Assembly: GCA_964034945.1 (NCBI GenBank)
Contig: OZ035962.1
Span: 99,382,784 to 99,446,783, forward strand
Reading direction: 5' to 3'
Source: Chrysopilus asiliformis
Lineage: Eukaryota; Arthropoda; Insecta; Diptera; Rhagionidae
Length of the DNA stretch: 64,000 nucleotides
Shown: one piece after another, positions 1 through 13,100 of the stretch
How the letters are laid out: every line of letters starts with the position of its first letter
Numbering within the stretch: the first letter of the stretch is position 1
The notes under the pieces: generated by a model
What the model was told of the DNA's origin: nothing
Database searches by the model: none
What the model saw: the letters and a program-made list of their open reading frames with translations, nothing else
Made by a program: the position numbers and the translations under genes

Positions 1-353
1 ATAACTAATATTGCGTTTGCACGAATGACAATCTGGCATAAAAGAATGGACAAGTTCATTCTTTTATGAGAGATTGACATTTTCTGACAGAAAAAATTAC
101 AAAAATTATGCCATTTACACGGGAATTTACATAATGACAAGAAAAAAATGACAAATTTGTCATTCGTGTAAATGTAGCATTATATTGCGTTTGCACGAAT
201 GACAATCTGGCATAAAAGAATGGACAAGTTCATTCTTTTATCAGAGATTGACATTTTCTGACAGAAAAAATTACAAAAATTATGCCATTTACACGGGAAT
301 TAACATAATGACAAGAAAAAAATGACAAATTTGTCATTCGTGTAAATGTAGCA
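1..353. repeat. Two tandem copies of a ~174-bp MITE-like unit
   Basis: Two near-identical units follow one another with a period of 174 bases; the first TTGCGTTTGCACGAATGAC is at 11 and the second at 185. Only about two substitutions separate them. Each unit starts with ACGAATGACAA and ends with the inverted TTGTCATTCGT, so each resembles a small terminal-inverted-repeat element. The window edge may cut a longer array. No coding potential is seen. Confidence 0.7.
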
Positions 354-760
354 TAACTTATTCCATCAATTTTATTTTCCGACTTCAAAACCAAGGTGTA
401 ATGTAAAAAGTATTCCCAAAAGGGTGATCGTGAATACCATTAGATTTCAAAATTTCTGGCAGAGAGGTGGCGAACGGATTTATTTACAAAGAGAGTCCTT
501 AATTTCAGATTTAATATACAATAGTAAAAGATTTTCTAGAAAGAAGTAGGTCGATTTTACTGTTACCAAATTTGCCTTCAAGTTGGGCGTATTTTGGGAG
601 AAAAGAAATAATATAGCTTAATAGAGATGATACATAATTGTACCTGTATGGTGAAAAATTTGGTATTTTTTTAAAGATATTCACAAAAAGGATTGAGGTG
701 GCTGATTGTTAAAGTTTTGTAAACCACAACAAAATGGACCACGAAAAGCGGTGCTCACAA
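354..760. other. No recognisable feature
   Basis: AT-rich sequence with no credible reading frame, RNA gene or terminal repeat that I could recognise. Confidence 0.5.
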
Positions 761-1279
761 TCATACTAATATATAAAAATGAGTTGGTGTCTGTCTGTCT
801 GTCTGCTGTTCCTCTTTCACGCAAAAACGGCTGAACCGATTGACTTGAAATTTCGCATAAGTGTCTGTAGTAGTTCTGGTTCCAACATAGGCATACGGAA
901 AAGTAGCGCGAGGGGTGGGGGGAGTAAGGGGAGGGGATAAAGTCATTTCGAAACTTAGTTTTCCCTCTATATTACTCTTTCGTGGGCAAACTACTGAACC
1001 GATTGGCCTGAAATTTGGCCTAGATGTTCGTTGGGGGTCCAGCCCCAACATAGACCCATTAAAAAGTAGCCCGAGAGGTGGGGGAGTAAGCGGAGGGAGG
1101 TAAAGTAATACCAAATGCAAGTGCTGGAATTTTTTATTAGTTTGTTAACCATTTTCCGAAGAGAAAAAACTAACGAACAGCATGCAGGCTACCTAATTTT
1201 TAACCAACTGAATTTAGTTTTCCTAAGTTTTTTTTTCTGTTCCCGCTTTTAGCCGGGCGAAGCCGGGTCCAAATTCTAG
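761..1279 (+). mobile_element. Hel-A non-autonomous Helitron, copy 1
   Basis: The element begins TCATACTAATATATAAAAAT directly after an A (760) and ends CTAG (1276-1279) directly before a T (1280), the rule for Helitron insertion between A and T. It has a (GTCT)n tract at 789-805 and tandem related blocks, each with a CTCTTTC...GAACCGATTGRCYTGAAATTT motif. The 3' end differs from the other Hel-A copies: the subterminal sequence is AGCCGGGCGAAGCCGGGT. Open frames on both strands (119 and 62 aa) recur as shadows of the repeat and are not genes. Confidence 0.8.
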
Positions 1280-1927
1280 TTTGTAATAAAACTGTATCAA
1301 TTAATATTATTTTACGATGATAACAGCAGCGTTAATACCTTTAGTGAATACCTTTATTGAAATTTACTTACAAATTTTGTGTTTAACTATTGAATCATTT
1401 CTGATTTATGGTTTTTACTCGACCTTATTAGCATTGAATTCTGTTGGAATTTCTCGGCGTATAGGTCATATGGTTGTAAAACATTGCATTTAGTTAAAGT
1501 TATTCCAAATGTTATCAAAACTTCAGAGCTTTTAATCCAGAAAGTGGCCAATTGAACGATATCAGAGTAAAATACTTAGTAGAACAGACTATTAACATCA
1601 ATTATAAAAGTCTATTAAGCGGATTTCAACGGTTTGAATGCTGACAATGTAGAGCGTACTTAAGGTTTAAGAAATGGAGATTTTTCTTATATGTTTTGAC
1701 AAAAAGACACTCCGGAAGATTTTTTTTGTAAAATTAAATTGAGTAGCTCGTTAGCTGAAACGAATTTAAAAGTTAGAAATATATAAAAGACCTCGAAAAT
1801 GACATTTTTACGAGGATAGACGGCCAAAAACTATTAAAATTTGCATTGCCATTTTTAAGTCTTCCATTAAGAATAGGAATTGCTTTCATCATAACAGAAA
1901 GTTCTAGCTAAAAGTCTCATTAATAGT
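1280..1927. other. No recognisable feature
   Basis: AT-rich spacer between two mobile elements. I see no gene, tRNA or clear inverted repeat. Confidence 0.5.
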
Positions 1928-2466
1928 TACTTTCTTCTTCTATACATAGAGGGAAAGTGTTGTATGCATGACGAAGACCGACTCGAGAAGGGAGGCAGAT
2001 AGAAACTTTCTGATCAGTACGAAATCCGTTTCAGGTAACATTTTGAGGATGTTCGTCAATCTGTCTGTCGGTCTATGGGTCTGTCAGTCTGTCCGTTTTT
2101 CGCGTTTTCAATATCTCAAGAACTCGTTGATCTAGCGGCTTGAAATTTTTTGTAAATACATATTACAAAAACCGTAGTTTTCTATCAACTTTTGGAAAAG
2201 TGACGGTAACTATAACTTGACATACAATTTTTTTTTTTGAAAAAATACTATCTTTTGAAAATCTTTCGATACTTATGCGCTTTTGGGAAAAAAGGAATAT
2301 AACAACATTTAAGGGATATAAAATTTCCTGCATTTTTCCTTTAACGGATTTTACGTATCTTTAACAGTTCTCGAGATATTTGAAAAAATATTATTCTTTA
2401 CATGCTTTTCCTAAAACTAAATATTGCAGAGGAAAGTTTTGTGTTGATCACAACTGATATTTTTTT
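1928..2466 (+). mobile_element. Fam-D non-autonomous element (Helentron-like), copy 1
   Basis: It starts with a hairpin-prone ACTTTCTTC...TAGAGGGAAAGT and contains the family landmarks GACCGACTCGAGAA, CTGATCAGTACGAAATCCG and a GTCTGTC tract (2058-2098). A GATCTAGCGGCTTGAAATT block follows, then tandem TTTAACGG...CTCGAGATATTTGAAAA repeats. It ends GTTGATCACAACTGATAT, which can fold as TTGTG-TTGAT-CACAA. Boundaries come from comparison with the copies near 3651, 44056 and 54996. Assignment to Helentrons is inference from the hairpin ends and microsatellite core. Confidence 0.6.
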
Positions 2467-3650
2467 GTCTTGATGTTTTATTAGTCGCATCCTGCTATGT
2501 AGAATCCACCTATATATATTGAGCAGTTGCTCTAGGTAGAAATTACCAGGTATTCCTGTAATTGAATTCCGGTAATGCAGATATGGGTTAAGTGAAGCCA
2601 TTAGGACTATAAAAATGAAAAGCCGCATAGAATATTCTCCCTAATGGCGGCGGACGAAAAGCTGCAACGGATGCTTTTGCATCAGAGTAATCGCGAAACG
2701 TAAAAAAATGCATGATGAAATGAAAATTTTCGTCATTATACGTTGGAACATCGTTTGTTGTAGCTGCACTTTCCCGTAAATGCAGAAAGGTATTATGCTC
2801 AGTCTTGTATTTTGCTTGTTGAACAAGGTTCGTGTCGTAATTGCCACCCGATACGGAAGTATGTATTTCTTGAGCACATAATTTTATATTACTTCTTGCT
2901 TATGTTTTCTTACACTCGCCTTCAGGGAGTGATAACTTTCCAACACGATACTCACTTTTCAGGTGTATTTTGCTTTTTTTGCAGTACGATAGACTCAAGG
3001 TTACTGGAGTTGTGTTCGGTTGGGTAATGTTAATACATCTTTTATAAGGATAGAGCAACTGCTTTCGTTTTAAGGGTAACCGAGTCGCATGTGTAGAAGA
3101 TATGCATAGATGAGAGAAGAAATGTGAGAAGTTGTAGAGTGACAATCTTTCCAAGGACCACAGTATTTTTTTTTGGACTTTGGGTTAACTGGTAAATAAC
3201 ATTCGCCCATGGCGTAATGAAAAATTAAGCGATGTCAATAGAAAAACTTATGCTGATAGTTTATTTGTTTCGAAATAATTCTGTGAACATGAAGATGTGG
3301 TGGGTTCCGTCTTATGGGTAACCCGTGTTTCTAGTTCCATAAACTACTTCTTAGGCGGATGTAGTATTTCGGTATAAGCATCACACCACAGAGTAAAAGT
3401 TGTTTAGATCACCCGCAATGGATTAGACGTGCCACAACTTTATGTCGAATTTGTACCATTGCCTGAGCCGCCCATAAATAAAACTCAGGCTGAACATCTT
3501 TATGGGTGGCCAAGGGGCAAAAGTTTTACGATAACGACAAAATAGTAAAATGGTGTCACCGCATATATAGTAAATATTATATAGGAATACTCATTTTGGT
3601 AACCTGAGAGACAGTAAACTATTTCAAACCAAGCAATTTCCTTTTACTAT
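2467..3650. other. No recognisable feature
   Basis: Moderately AT-rich sequence with only short overlapping frames on both strands (76-84 aa). None has a recognisable motif or convincing splice context. Confidence 0.4.
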
Positions 3651-4456
3651 TTTTACTTTCCTCTTCTATAGAGGGAAAGTATTGTATTCATGACGGAGAC
3701 CGACTCGAGAACGCGGACAGATAGAGAATTTCTGATCAGCACGAAATCCGTTTCAGGCAAAATTATGAGGATGTTCGTGCATCTGTCTGTCTGTCCGTTT
3801 CACGTATCTTAAATAACTCGAGAACGAATTGAGCTAGCAACTTGAATTTTTTTGTGAATAAGTTTTAGAAAAAACGTAATTTTCTATCAACTTTTGGAAA
3901 AGTAACAGTAGCTATAACGGGTACGTCCCATATAATTTTTTTTTGCAAAAACACAATTTTTTGAAAATATCTCGGAATTTATGCGCTTTTTGGAAAAAAG
4001 GAATATGACAAAATTTAATGAATATAAAATTTTCCACATTTTTTTCTTTAACGGTATTTTTGTATCTCTACCGGTTCTCAAGATATTTGAAAAGAATTCA
4101 GTTTTTTGGAAATTGCTCAAAAACTATACACTTTTATGAAAAAAAGCATACAACCAAATTTATAGGAAATCAAATTTTCCACATTTTTTGCTATAACGGT
4201 TTATACGTATTCCTAACGGTTCTCAACATATTTTAAAAAAGTTAAGAGTTTTGAAAATTTCTCGGAACCTGCATTATGAAAAATTGCATATAAAAAATTC
4301 AAAGAAAATAAAATTTCCTGTATTTTTTCCTTTAACGGTTTTACGTGTCTTTAAAGGTTCTCAAGATATTTGAAAAAATATTATTTTTTTTTCATATTAT
4401 TTCCGAATCTAAATGTTGCAGAGGAAAGTTTTGTTTTCATCGCAACTGGAGTATTT
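3651..4456 (+). mobile_element. Fam-D element, copy 2, with ~145-bp internal repeats
   Basis: It opens with TACTTTCCTCTTCTATAGAG and GGAAAGTATTGTATTCATGA, then a GTCTGTCTGTCCG tract at about 3784. Three degenerate tandem units follow from about 4025 to 4390, each containing a TTTCCACATTTTTT...TAACGG...GGTTCTCAAGATATTTGAAAA block. The 3' end, TTTTGTTTTCATCGCAACTG, is a mutated form of the family terminus. No protein is encoded. Confidence 0.6.
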
Positions 4457-5753
4457 TTTCACATTTTGTATCTGTCGTTGTGTGATGAAGCAACGAATTC
4501 CTTTTATTTCAAATCTGACAAGGAAAAAGGTTTTCCAGTTTTCCCATTTCGGTGAAGATCACAAGAGTTTGGCAGTACATACTTCACCCCAAATATCCTG
4601 ACCTAGAAAGGATGTTTACAATCCTTATGGAGAGTGGGCTGGTGCTGGGTCGGTGGGTTTAGGTATTACATCACTTCAAGTCTTTTAAATTAATTTTCCA
4701 TTATTTAAAGGTAACGCAGCAAGCAGTCAAGCAACCGGCAAACGAGCAACTAAATAACCGGGCAATATTAAAACTGGCAGGGATCGGATGAGTTGGATGT
4801 GGTGCTCATTTCATATCTTCCTGTTACGTCCTATGTCTCGGTGTCTGCCATAAATTTATGTTTGCTCATAAAATTTAAAGGATGTAAATTATTTAGCATG
4901 CGGTTTCACGAACGCGACCCACAATTCTATATTCGCGTTATGCATAAAAGGTTGTTTAGATACTCGTATACCTATATATTAGTTTATATAAAGCAGTATC
5001 TATGTATGTGGCTGATAAAGATATATTTAAGTCGATTTATAAAAGGCAATAAGTTTCAAAGGAAACTTTGTTAAGTGGATCTATTTAATAAGCAGGTTTA
5101 GATTATCAAAAAATATGGCAATATATTCATGAAATGAATAATAATTTTCTATACATACTTAATCATGCTTTGTGCTAGATGAATTTGGTAATTGACAAAT
5201 GTTGTACAAACAATACAGTATAACAAGTAAATTTCTCAATTTTAGTAGGTCAAGGTAAACATAACGTAGTCGCGTTACACTAAAGTTGGATTTTTTTTTG
5301 GTTTTTTTCTCATAAAATATAAAGTACGCTTCAATTACCAGTCAGATCGTCAAATATGGGAATTTCCCATGAAAGAGATATGTAAAATCATATTCTTAAC
5401 ATTTTTTGTCTCTACAAATTTTTCGATGTGCAGCATAGTTTTCGAGAAAATCACAAACAAAATTTTATTTGTCACTCAGAAAAATAATAAAGCTGATTCA
5501 AGTCAACTTTTTGGGATGTGTATTGTATTATATTTTCTAGTTATTGGGAAAATTTGTATAAGTTTTTATTAATAATAATAGTTCCAATCAAATTCGGTAT
5601 TTATTCCTATTCACTTAGGAACGTTTCCGAGAAAAAAAACGTGATCATTCCCATCATAAAATGGAAACGCTTCCATTCAATTATTGTCTGCACATATAAT
5701 TCGCATGTGAAACAGCAAACGCGTCGAAAAACTAGTTCAGTCGATTCTTTATA
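4457..5753. other. No recognisable feature
   Basis: AT-rich, possibly intron sequence of the minus-strand SDR gene if its last exon lies left of the window. I recognised no gene or repeat boundary here. Confidence 0.4.
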
Positions 5754-6486
5754 GCGAAAACACAATGACGCGTCAAGGCGTGCGTAAGCTTTGACATTTC
5801 GACGCTTCAAAAGTAAAATCCGTGGCTTACTATGGAACGATTTATAATGGCGCTTCGCCTTGACGCTTCGAAGCGCCCTGACGCTTGGAGTAGACCTACT
5901 TTCTACTTTCAGACGCGTTGGCGCTTTGAAATTTGAATGAAAATTGCGTATTGTGAGTGATTTTTGAAAATGGTGGGGCAAATGATGCATTTATGGAACG
6001 ATTAATTAAAAAAGAGAAAAATAATTAATATTTATGCAATCTAAAATCGAAATTGTGTGAAAATGCGGAATAATAAGACAAAAAATAAAGTAAAATTAAT
6101 TCAAATATATTCGCCGATTATTCTAGTGACTTTAAAAGATGCTAAGGATCATCGTGGCTTTTATTTAAATCACTTATTTTATAAAGAAGTTGTCCGCATC
6201 TCTTTCAATATTTATTTCTTAAATTCACCATTATCAATTGCTGTTTTTAATTCATGTGTTTTGTGTGCTACTCCTGCAACAAATTCTATGTCTTCCAAAT
6301 GCTTTTTAATTCACATAAACTCTTTATTTCCATTTTATTTGAAATAAAAATAGTGAAGCGTGTAGTTTATACGAAGCGTTATTAAGTTTTAGCACTGACG
6401 CTTCAAAGCGTTCAATTGTCAAAGCGTGCTTGGTGCGCTGAAATGTCAAAGCTTACGAACGCGTTGACGCGCCATTGTGTTTTCGC
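5754..6486. mobile_element. TA-flanked MITE with ~48-bp terminal inverted repeats
   Basis: It begins GCGAAAACACAATGACGCGT and ends with the inverted ACGCGCCATTGTGTTTTCGC, flanked by TA at 5752-5753 and 6487-6488. The inverted repeats extend about 48 bases, with both sides sharing CGTAAGCTTTGACATTTC. The interior carries many direct and inverted GACGCTTC/GAAGCG motifs near both ends. A TA duplication suggests the Tc1/mariner superfamily. No transposase frame is present, and the 127-aa minus-strand frame across the left end is a repeat artefact. Confidence 0.85.
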
Positions 6487-6949
6487 TATTATTGTGCGCA
6501 GGGCATTGGCCAACTAACAAGTAAACCTCGCGAGGTCTCAGATTTTGATGAAACTTAAATCTGTGAAAGAACGTTAAAAAATAAGAGACGCATTTTTTCG
6601 GTAACCATCCAAGTTTAGGGTCCTTTCTGGCTTGCCTAATAGTATGCAATTTTTCGATTTTTCAACTTTTTTGATAGAAATGGTAGTCAAAACACCACAC
6701 TTATTCTTTCGTCGAGTAGAATAAAATTTGTTTCCATTAGAGCACAATCTCGAAAAATCGCATTCTTTTAGGGAGGTCAAGAATGTATGGTTGCCGATAA
6801 AAAATACGTAGTGTTAGTTTTTGATTAAAAAAATCACTAAAATCATTCAGGTAGTACTCCGTAACTAAGGATGTGTTAAATCCTTTTTTTTCATATATGT
6901 ATATTTGTTTTCAAGGAATTTTTATATATGATTTCTTTATGAAACTAAC

Positions 6950-7131
6950 CTGTTGTCTAAGATCGTCCTCATTCAGCCAAGCGTTGCCAGGCGAGAATTC
7001 ACCAGCTGCAACCACAGAAACATCAACGCCTCGTGGACGAAGCTCTTGACGAAGGCAATTTGCTAAAGTTTCGACAGCGGCCTGAGATGCACATTGGATG
7101 CCACGAACTGGGGCAGGGACACGGTTCAATC
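6950..7131 (-). CDS. SDR gene exon 6: degenerate active-site segment
   Basis: The acceptor is TTGCGTTTCAG before 7131 and the donor GTTAGT from 6949, phase 1 to phase 0. It encodes GLNRVPAPVRGIQCASQAAV, where YxxxK is replaced by QxxxQ, then CLRQELRPRGVDVSVV, typical of SDRs after the active site, and EFSPGNAWLNEDDLRQQ. The reading frame leaves the exon open, so at least one further exon must lie to the left; I could not find it in 1-6949. Confidence 0.85.
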
Positions 7132-10100
7132 CTGAAACGCAATATCGCATGTTAGCTACGGATCTTATGAATATTTGAAATGGGTGCAACTGCAGGAGAT
7201 AAATGAATATGAGATTAACATGAAATGTGAGTGAATCTACATAAAGGCAATAGCAATTTATATTCGTCCTTTGATGGTAAAATACTCGTTGAATGAAGGA
7301 TACCTACCCGAAGTCAGGAAAACAATCCTTCCATTGGATCGTCGAATAAGTGGCAACATAATTTGTGTTAGCCGGGCGGTTCCTGTAGAAATAAAGTCAA
7401 TTAAAAAAAAATTTAATTAAAAAAATGTTAATGAAAGAGACTAAATTAAGAATTTTATGGTTTCTACTAATTTATTAGCTCAGCAACAAAAAAAATTGCC
7501 ATGTCCAATTAAACATCACTGAGTCGTTGGGGAATATTTTTATTACTTCTATGACAAGGACAAAGTAAAATGTTTAAATATCGTTAGTCTCAATAATGTG
7601 CAAAGTTGAAGAGATTTATAACGAACTTGAAACATTATGCAAATGAAAGTTTATTGAGTTAATTAAAAATCAAATAAATTAATGTTGTTTAAAATTAGAA
7701 ACTTTACACATTTTTGTTTTATTTTAAAAGAAAATTTATACTGATGAAGTGATAATGAAATCTGAGAGTAAAATTTTTCATGATTACCAACAATATAGTA
7801 GTTTGGAAAAGTGAAATTTGTCAGTCAGTATTTTTCGAATTTTTTGACTGTCTGTCTTGACTGTCTGTCCGTGAACACCATAACGCTAGAAAGGATTAAG
7901 TTACAGGCTTGAAATTTTGTATAGTAGAAAAAGTTGTTTTCAAATTATCTCGAAAACAGCGAGTTGTATTGAACAATTTCTAGAGGTAAAATGTGTTTAG
8001 AATAGGATTTTAAATAACTCGTCTATACATTACAATCCAGTTGAACATCCCTTCTGCCCTCCCTCAAACAAATGGAATACTTTTTTCCAATTTTCTCGGA
8101 AACGGTGCATCGACTCGAAAAATTTATGAAGAAGAAATATGTTCAGAATGTGTTTAGGACCACTCGTTCCCCCCCCCTCTCCGATACAAATTGATTTTTA
8201 TACCCGTATGGTGCAACCAAAGCCTTTGGTCCAAAGGGTATATTAACTTTGCCTTACCGTTTGTAACGCCAAGATCCCGTCATCACACACAAAAATGAAT
8301 TAGGTACACCAGTGTGTTTAGAATCATGAAAATAATTAATTTTTGCATGTCCGTCCGTCTGTCTGTCTGTCTGTGGCGCGGATTGCGGGCGCACGGATTG
8401 AGCTAGAGAATTGAAATTTTGCGCAGATTCGTTTTTCGTAAAATGCGAGGCCAAGTTTGTTCATGAGCAAAAATGGGGTACCCCCCCCATTTTTGCTCAT
8501 GTTGTTGTTGTCACAATATCATCACTTAAATATTGTATATGAGCAAACTTTTTATTATAGAACAAATTGGGCCAATATTTCGGGTTTGGGAGTTTATTAA
8601 CAAACGCTACAAAAACTCCTTTGATACACGGGGAAAAATCCAAATACGAATATAAGAGACAGTGGACTCTTCTGCAATGATTCCCTAAAATTAGGGAATT
8701 ATTCCTATAATTTTGGGACCATTTCCTATTTTTTTTTTGGCATTTTCCCCCTTTCGTATATTTTTATTTTTCCTATTATTTCGAACTCAATGCTCAATTT
8801 GAAATACCATGATTATTTTTTTTAGAAAACAAATAACTAAAAAATATTATTGCTAAATTTCTAACCCTGTAATATTTTGCCCAAATAAAAGCTCAAAGCT
8901 TTTGCGAAATTAGTGTTATCATCTTACCCATAAGATTCACGTCGATGGATTTCCTCAATACACCAAATGGAATCCATTCAAGTTCACCCAATGCGATCCA
9001 GCTCGAGCAATGCACCAAAGCCCACAGTCCACTGGCTCCGTATGGCAAATGTTGCGAAATGTACAGTGAAGTTTCCAGCATCTAAATTTAATTTATTTTT
9101 ATAACAGAAAAACTCCAAAAATTTTTTAGCTTGTAATTTAGAACGTTTAATAATTAACTTTGCTAAAAGCACACTTTATAGGATCAAGTCTTGGGGAGAC
9201 TTTTTTGGACATAACGGGAGAGTCGACTGATGGAAATTTTCCTTTTTGGGACATTGGGAAAACTTACGGTTCGTTCCGATTGGACGTCGATGCTGACGAT
9301 TTTCATACGACCAGAGGTTTCCTCCTTCAGGATTTGTGCTTCATCACAGTCGGTTTCGGTCGAGAATCCAGCATAGACCGTAAAGCCTAAATCGTCCAGT
9401 TTCTTGGCCAGATACCAGCCAAGCGAGCTTTCACATCCCGTAATAAGGACACCTTTACCTGAGGCAGAAACCTGTAACATAAGTTTTATCGTAAATATTT
9501 GATTTTCACCACCAATTCTTTAAATTTTGTTGAAATGTTAATTTTTTTTGTTGAAATGTTGAGTTCGAGATTTTGAGAACGGAGAAGGTTGACTAACATC
9601 TTAAAAATTATAATCCATTCGATTTATCTTAAATTCATTCAAAATTATTTTCTTCTTTGTCGACACTATTACTGGTTTCTGGTCTCGTACTAGAGGTGTT
9701 ATTGAGATTTATTATTTTTTTTAGACATGTAACTATATTTTCGTTAAGAAACCAAAAATGAAATAGAAACATCTTACAATTAGTCGAAAATTATGTCTCT
9801 TACTCGTTCTTAAAAGATCTATTTCGAACAATACTCGACTCGACTGATTGAGCTGAAATTTTAGACCATATCTTGTGACGCAAAATAATGTGAAAGGCAA
9901 TGTGGAAATGCTATGTGTCAGTAAAAATGTTGAAATTGCCTTGGAAACAAAAAACTTGTATGACCTTCAATGTTTTGATAACAGGAGTTTCTTAAAAGCC
10001 ATCGCAGGTTTCGATATAATGCGAATATATTGTATTTATATCTATCATCATATCATAGGGTAGGAGCGGGCATGTTGAATTACTTTTTAGAATTTAGGTT

Positions 10101-13100
10101 GTAGCGCGCACATAAAGTCACATATCGCTCCAATGGTTAAGCCATTCGATAGATTCTCTTAGAAAAATCACAAAAACAATAAATTTGAATGTCCCACGAG
10201 GTTTTTTTTTATTCTAGAGGTGTTGCACAACACTTTTAATACAAAAAATTTCCAGATTGACAAAAATTTGTATGAGAAATGGGTAAATCACTGTATAGTC
10301 TAATATTTACTTTTAGAGCCAAAAACACACATATTCCTGTCACTTACGATATAAATAAGGTATCGCTGTCAAAATTTTATGGCAAGTAGAGGACATCAGT
10401 ACTAACAACAAACTAAAATTTCAAAAAAATTGACTGAGTAGTTTTTTTTAAATTTTGCAATAATTCAACATGTCCGGTCCTACCCTACTAATATTTAAAA
10501 TGAGTTGATGTCTGTCTGTCTGTCTGTCTGTTCCTCTTTCACGCAAAAACGGCTAAACCGATTGACTTGAAATTTGGCATAAGTGTCTGTGGTAGTTCTG
10601 GTTCCAACATAGGCATACGGAAAAGTAGCGCGAGGGGTGGGGGGAGTAAGGGGAGGGGGTAAAGTGATTTCGAAACTTAGTTTTTGCGCTATGTTACTCT
10701 TTCGCGGGGAAACTACTGAACCGATTGGCCTGAAATTTGGCATAGATGTTCGTCGGGGGTCCAGCCCCAACATAGATCCATTAAAAAGTAGCCCGAGAGG
10801 TGGGGGGAGTAAGGGGAGGAGGTAAAGTGATTTCGAAACTTAGTTTTTGCGCTGTGTTACTCTTTCACGGGGAAACTACCGAGCCGATTGGCCTGAAGTT
10901 TAGCTCCAACATAGACCATCAAAAAAAATTTGAAAAAACTTAACGGGTATGCAAGTTAGTTTTTCATAAATAATTTGAAAAGGGAACACTGATAACCAAT
11001 TATTTTAGATCCGAATGTTGATTTTGCGAAACGCGTCTAACAGAATATTTAAATTGGAATTTGTTAGCAATAATCTACATAAACTTAATTGTTTTAACAA
11101 TGAGAACATAGATTTTTTTTTTGGGATTTTACTAACAACTTTTGATAGTAGAGTTTCATTTCGAGATGTTTTAAATTAGTTGAAATGAAAGTTTATACTT
11201 TCAAGGTTTCTCTACAAATAATTACAACCTACCTTAAATAATTATACACGGTGGAAAATTTTGGTAGAATATTTAAACTTTTTAAGTTTACATATTTATT
11301 CTAACTAAATTGAGTTTAAATTTTCAACAAAAAAGTTTGAAATTTGTAAACAACAAAATGACAAAGCCTTTTTCAACCAAATAGTTTAAATTTTCATCGT
11401 TCTGGTTGAATTGATAACCAAAAAAGTTGAATTTTTAAATCATAAAATGGAGGTCCTGTTGGCAGGGCCGTACCGACTGGGGGGGGATGGGGGGGGGAGG
11501 CTCCCCCCCCAATAAGTCTTCAGTTGGGAATTTGACCCTTAGGAGTTGGGAAATCTCACTTCTTGAAGATGTGAGATTTCCCAGGTTGGGAAATCTCTTT
11601 TGTCGATTTTCCAAAATCCCAACTTGTCTTTTTCTACCTCAAATTTTCTATTAGTGAACAAAGGCGTGTTTTATGACTTGTTTGTGTTTCCACATGCCAT
11701 TCTGCTTTGGCGACAGCGTCACTGCGAGTTGGGAGAGAATGAATAAAAGGCTTTGAAAGAGTAGAGTAGACACTCGACCATGGGGGGAGTATAATGTTCT
11801 CATCAGTTTATGGCACAGAACTATATAACATAGTATGGTGACACAAAGCTCTGCTGAAAAATGGTCCCAAAAGTATTTCCCTCTTTATCATACTTAAACG
11901 CATCCACTGAACTGTATAATATCGCGAAATTCAAATTTCGTCCGCCGCGAAATTCAAATTTCACAAGTTTGAGACTAACTTTATGCGCCAACACCATTCC
12001 GAAAGTCTATTTTCCTTTGACAGCTCACGGTTTAAACGAAAGGACTATATTTATAGTCATACGGTTATCTCGCTCTTACTTAACTCGTTTTGATTCATTG
12101 AACTGTATTGAAATGGGACCATTTGAGACAGCAAATCGAGCGATCTAGTATATTCGTGCTGAAACAGTGAGTTTTGAAAATATAGTGTAATTGTTGTACC
12201 ATCGGTGTTCGGATTTTTTAAACAAATGAATAGGTAAGAACTGTTTCAAGTAATATGTACTTAATTTCTTATAAGTTTATGTCAACACTGGATTCGGATA
12301 AAATCTGAATACAAAAGAAAGTGCCAAAAATAAGCGATATAAAGTCAAATGTACTTCTTGTGGTCACAAGTCGCATAAGATTATTAGTGTTTACCCTTTA
12401 TTTAATTGTGAAAAATAAAAAAAATTTACTTTCTTCTACGGAGTGCAATGAAGTATTGTATTCATGAAAAATTTCGACCTCTTAATTTTGCCTAAAAAAA
12501 ATTTCCCGATCACTCCTGAGTCGATTGGAGTCATATTAAAAAAATGTCGTTCTTTCTGTCAGTCTGTCAGTTTGTCTGTCAGTCTGTGTTGTTATGTGGT
12601 CGAAGAAGGGATCTTCTGCAAAACATACAAGTGTCTAATTAATTCTAGCGCCTGGTGATAGGCAATTTTATAGCAAGGTATTTTTAGTTCAGTGGCTCTC
12701 AAGTTCAAACTCTTTATTCGATTTATTTTAGCAAATTCAAGGAAAATATGAATGATCTTAGAAATAAATAAAATGTTATTTTTAAATTCGAGTTTATGTC
12801 AGTCTATTTTATGTTAAATGTTATTAAATTTTTGGAAACAAAAATTTGGTTGGCTCAGTGGGCGAAGAAGAAACAGTGGCTCAGTAAATATGAAGAATCT
12901 TTAAATTCGCCATGTTTAAAAGTTTGGCTGAAAGGAATTCGACAGCAACCATTTGCTTGGCGACACTTGGTTTGGAAGGTTCGATTTGAACCTCCGTGAA
13001 AAATAAATTCAAAGTATCGAATTTTCTGGAATTGGGCCGATATTCGCTTATTTGAAATTCTAGTTGGAAGCCGATTTTTTTTAAATATTGGCGGACGCCA

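Noticed and set aside
2398..3154. Cluster of minus-strand frames as the missing last exon of the SDR gene
   Set aside because: No similarity to the expected SDR C-terminal pattern, no suitable acceptor in phase 0, and competing frames on the other strand.
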